From the NCBI GenBank assembly GCA_004299845.1, contig CP036201.1:1860001-1924000 (forward strand): a stretch of 64,000 nucleotides of DNA, read 5' to 3'. A model generated the notes under the pieces. The model made no database searches. It was given only the letters and a program-made list of their open reading frames with translations, and was not told the DNA's origin. This DNA comes from Verrucomicrobia bacterium S94. GTDB taxonomy: Bacteria > Verrucomicrobiota > Kiritimatiellia > Kiritimatiellales > Pontiellaceae. Positions 63,059 to 64,000 of this stretch are shown piece after piece; the stretch's first letter is position 1; every line of letters starts with the position of its first letter. The position numbers were made by a program, and so were the translations under genes.

Positions 63059-63930
63059 CAGACAGCTCCCTCCGCCAAACGAAGTAAATACTGTCCATAC
63101 GGGTTCTTCTCCATCATCTGCCCGATTTCAACCAGCTGTTTCACACTGATATATCCCAACCGGAACGCAATTTCCTCGATGCAGGAAATTTTCAGACCCT
63201 GACGTTTTTCAATGGTTTCGACATAGTTCGAGGCCTCATGCAGGGCATCATGTGTGCCCGTATCCAGCCAGGCAAAACCGCGACCCAGATTCTTCACATT
63301 CAATTCGCCCCACTTGAGATAGGTCTTATTCACGTCCGTAATTTCCAGCTCACCGCGTGCCGAAGGTTTCATATTTTCTGCAATTCCGATGACACGGTTA
63401 TCATAGAAATAGAGCCCCGGAATGGCGAAATTTGATTCCGGTTTCTCCGGTTTTTCCTCCAGTGACAACGCTTTGCCGGATTCATCAAATTCAACAATAC
63501 CGTACCGTTCCGGATCCACCACCGGATACGCGAAGATGGTCGCCCCTTTTTCACGCGCGGCGGCCTCTCCAAGTATCTGCCGAAAACCATGCCCGTAAAA
63601 AATGTTATCGCCGAGCACGAGCGCCACGGAATCATCGCCAATAAACTCTTTTCCGATGATGAAGGCCTGCGCCAACCCGTCCGGACTCGGTTGTTCGGCA
63701 TAGGAAAACCGCAGACCGATCTGAGAACCATCACCGAGCAGCTGTTTAAACATCGGCAGATCCTGCGGTGTACTGATAATGAGCACTTCGCGAATTCCCG
63801 CCAGCATCAGCGTAGAAAGCGGATAATAGATCATCGGTTTATCATAAACCGGAAGCATCTGTTTACTGACCACCTGGGTCAGCGGGTACAGCCGCGAGCC
63901 GGATCCTCCGGCCAGAATTATGCCTTTCAT
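63058..63930 (-). CDS. rfbA: Glucose-1-phosphate thymidylyltransferase
   Basis: A 290-residue nucleotidyltransferase that forms dTDP-glucose. [41 protein letters not shown] at the N-terminus, [30 protein letters not shown] and [17 protein letters not shown] are diagnostic. Full length for RmlA. It starts six bases after the upstream stop. It begins the dTDP-rhamnose branch. Confidence 0.97.
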   Translation of the reverse strand: MKGIILAGGSGSRLYPLTQVVSKQMLPVYDKPMIYYPLSTLMLAGIREVLIISTPQDLPMFKQLLGDGSQIGLRFSYAEQPSPDGLAQAFIIGKEFIGDDSVALVLGDNIFYGHGFRQILGEAAAREKGATIFAYPVVDPERYGIVEFDESGKALSLEEKPEKPESNFAIPGLYFYDNRVIGIAENMKPSARGELEITDVNKTYLKWGELNVKNLGRGFAWLDTGTHDALHEASNYVETIEKRQGLKISCIEEIAFRLGYISVKQLVEIGQMMEKNPYGQYLLRLAEGAV

Positions 63931-63936
63931 AACCGG

Positions 63937-64000
63937 TTATCCTTTCCCCAGACGTTCACCGGAATAACGGCCTTCGCGAAGCGGACGCCACCACCAGTCA
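63937..64000 (-). CDS. rfbB: dTDP-glucose 4,6-dehydratase, last 20 codons (5' part outside window)
   Basis: The 20 visible codons read DWWWRPLREGRYSGERLGKG then stop. The pattern W-W-x-P-L..G.Y..ERLG is typical of the C-terminus of RfbB/RmlB enzymes, and its place just before rfbA in the operon supports this. The rest lies beyond the window edge, so dTDP-4-dehydrorhamnose reductase (rfbD) cannot be ruled out. Confidence 0.65.
   Translation of the reverse strand, partial: DWWWRPLREGRYSGERLGKG

Overview
The window looks like a chromosomal segment from a marine, polysaccharide-degrading member of the PVC superphylum, most likely a Kiritimatiellae (Pontiella-type) bacterium. That is an inference. 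It rests on five formylglycine-type sulfatases in 25 kb, Tat-exported sugar enzymes, FucP/FucU, a DUF2961 (GH172) protein, a GxxExxY gene, and secreted proteins ending in an 'STNL..W..GFY/FRV' module. No rRNA, tRNA, CRISPR array or complete transposase gene was found.

Layout. (1) 1-8.1 kb, plus strand: the 3' end of a TPR gene, a DUF2007 gene, three overlapping sulfatase genes plus a SASA-type esterase, then a fourth sulfatase. (2) 8.1-15.4 kb, minus strand: Tat-type aldo/keto reductase, GH2 glycosidase, phosphohexomutase and transketolase. (3) 15.7-23.4 kb, minus strand: a seven-gene sugar operon ending in a strong terminator. In transcription order it is aldose reductase-like AKR, FucP, FucU, histidine phosphatase, FGGY kinase, Zn-alcohol dehydrogenase and GatZ/KbaZ. 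A fifth sulfatase and an AraC regulator lie divergent to it. (4) 26.3-32.6 kb: housekeeping genes (DUF6941, ilvD, an MTA/SAH deaminase family gene), a 30-residue membrane peptide between two hairpins, and a rare fusion of a GHMP sugar kinase to a GalU-like nucleotidyltransferase. (5) 32.6-56 kb, minus strand: a roughly 23-kb exopolysaccharide or O-antigen locus. It has WbaP-type initiator, Wzx, two Wzy-like proteins (one split at a G7 tract), glycosyltransferases, pyruvyl-, acetyl- and sulfotransferases, a GDP-mannose 3,5-epimerase and a secreted GH172 protein. (6) 56-64 kb: a secreted LigB-like NAD-dependent ligase, a second sulfotransferase, a small secreted protein, and nucleotide-sugar genes for GDP-L-fucose (gmd, fcl) and dTDP-rhamnose (rfbC, rfbA, end of rfbB). 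A GxxExxY cassette is lodged between gmd and fcl.

How the genes may work together. Sulfatases, esterase and GH2 enzyme would strip sulfated polysaccharide outside the cytoplasm. FucP and FucU would import and mutarotate L-fucose. No L-fucose isomerase or canonical FucA is visible. Instead the operon offers a reductase, a dehydrogenase, a kinase and an aldolase-family protein, which suggests an oxidoreductive, isomerase-free route (inference). The right half builds a polymer that is probably fucose- and rhamnose-containing, pyruvylated and sulfated. The organism may therefore both degrade and make sulfated glycans. Main points for a second look: the fucose operon, the kinase-nucleotidyltransferase fusion, the G-tract split polymerase, the exported ligase, and a dispersed TIR-bounded repeat whose internal words resemble the flanks of the GxxExxY cassette.
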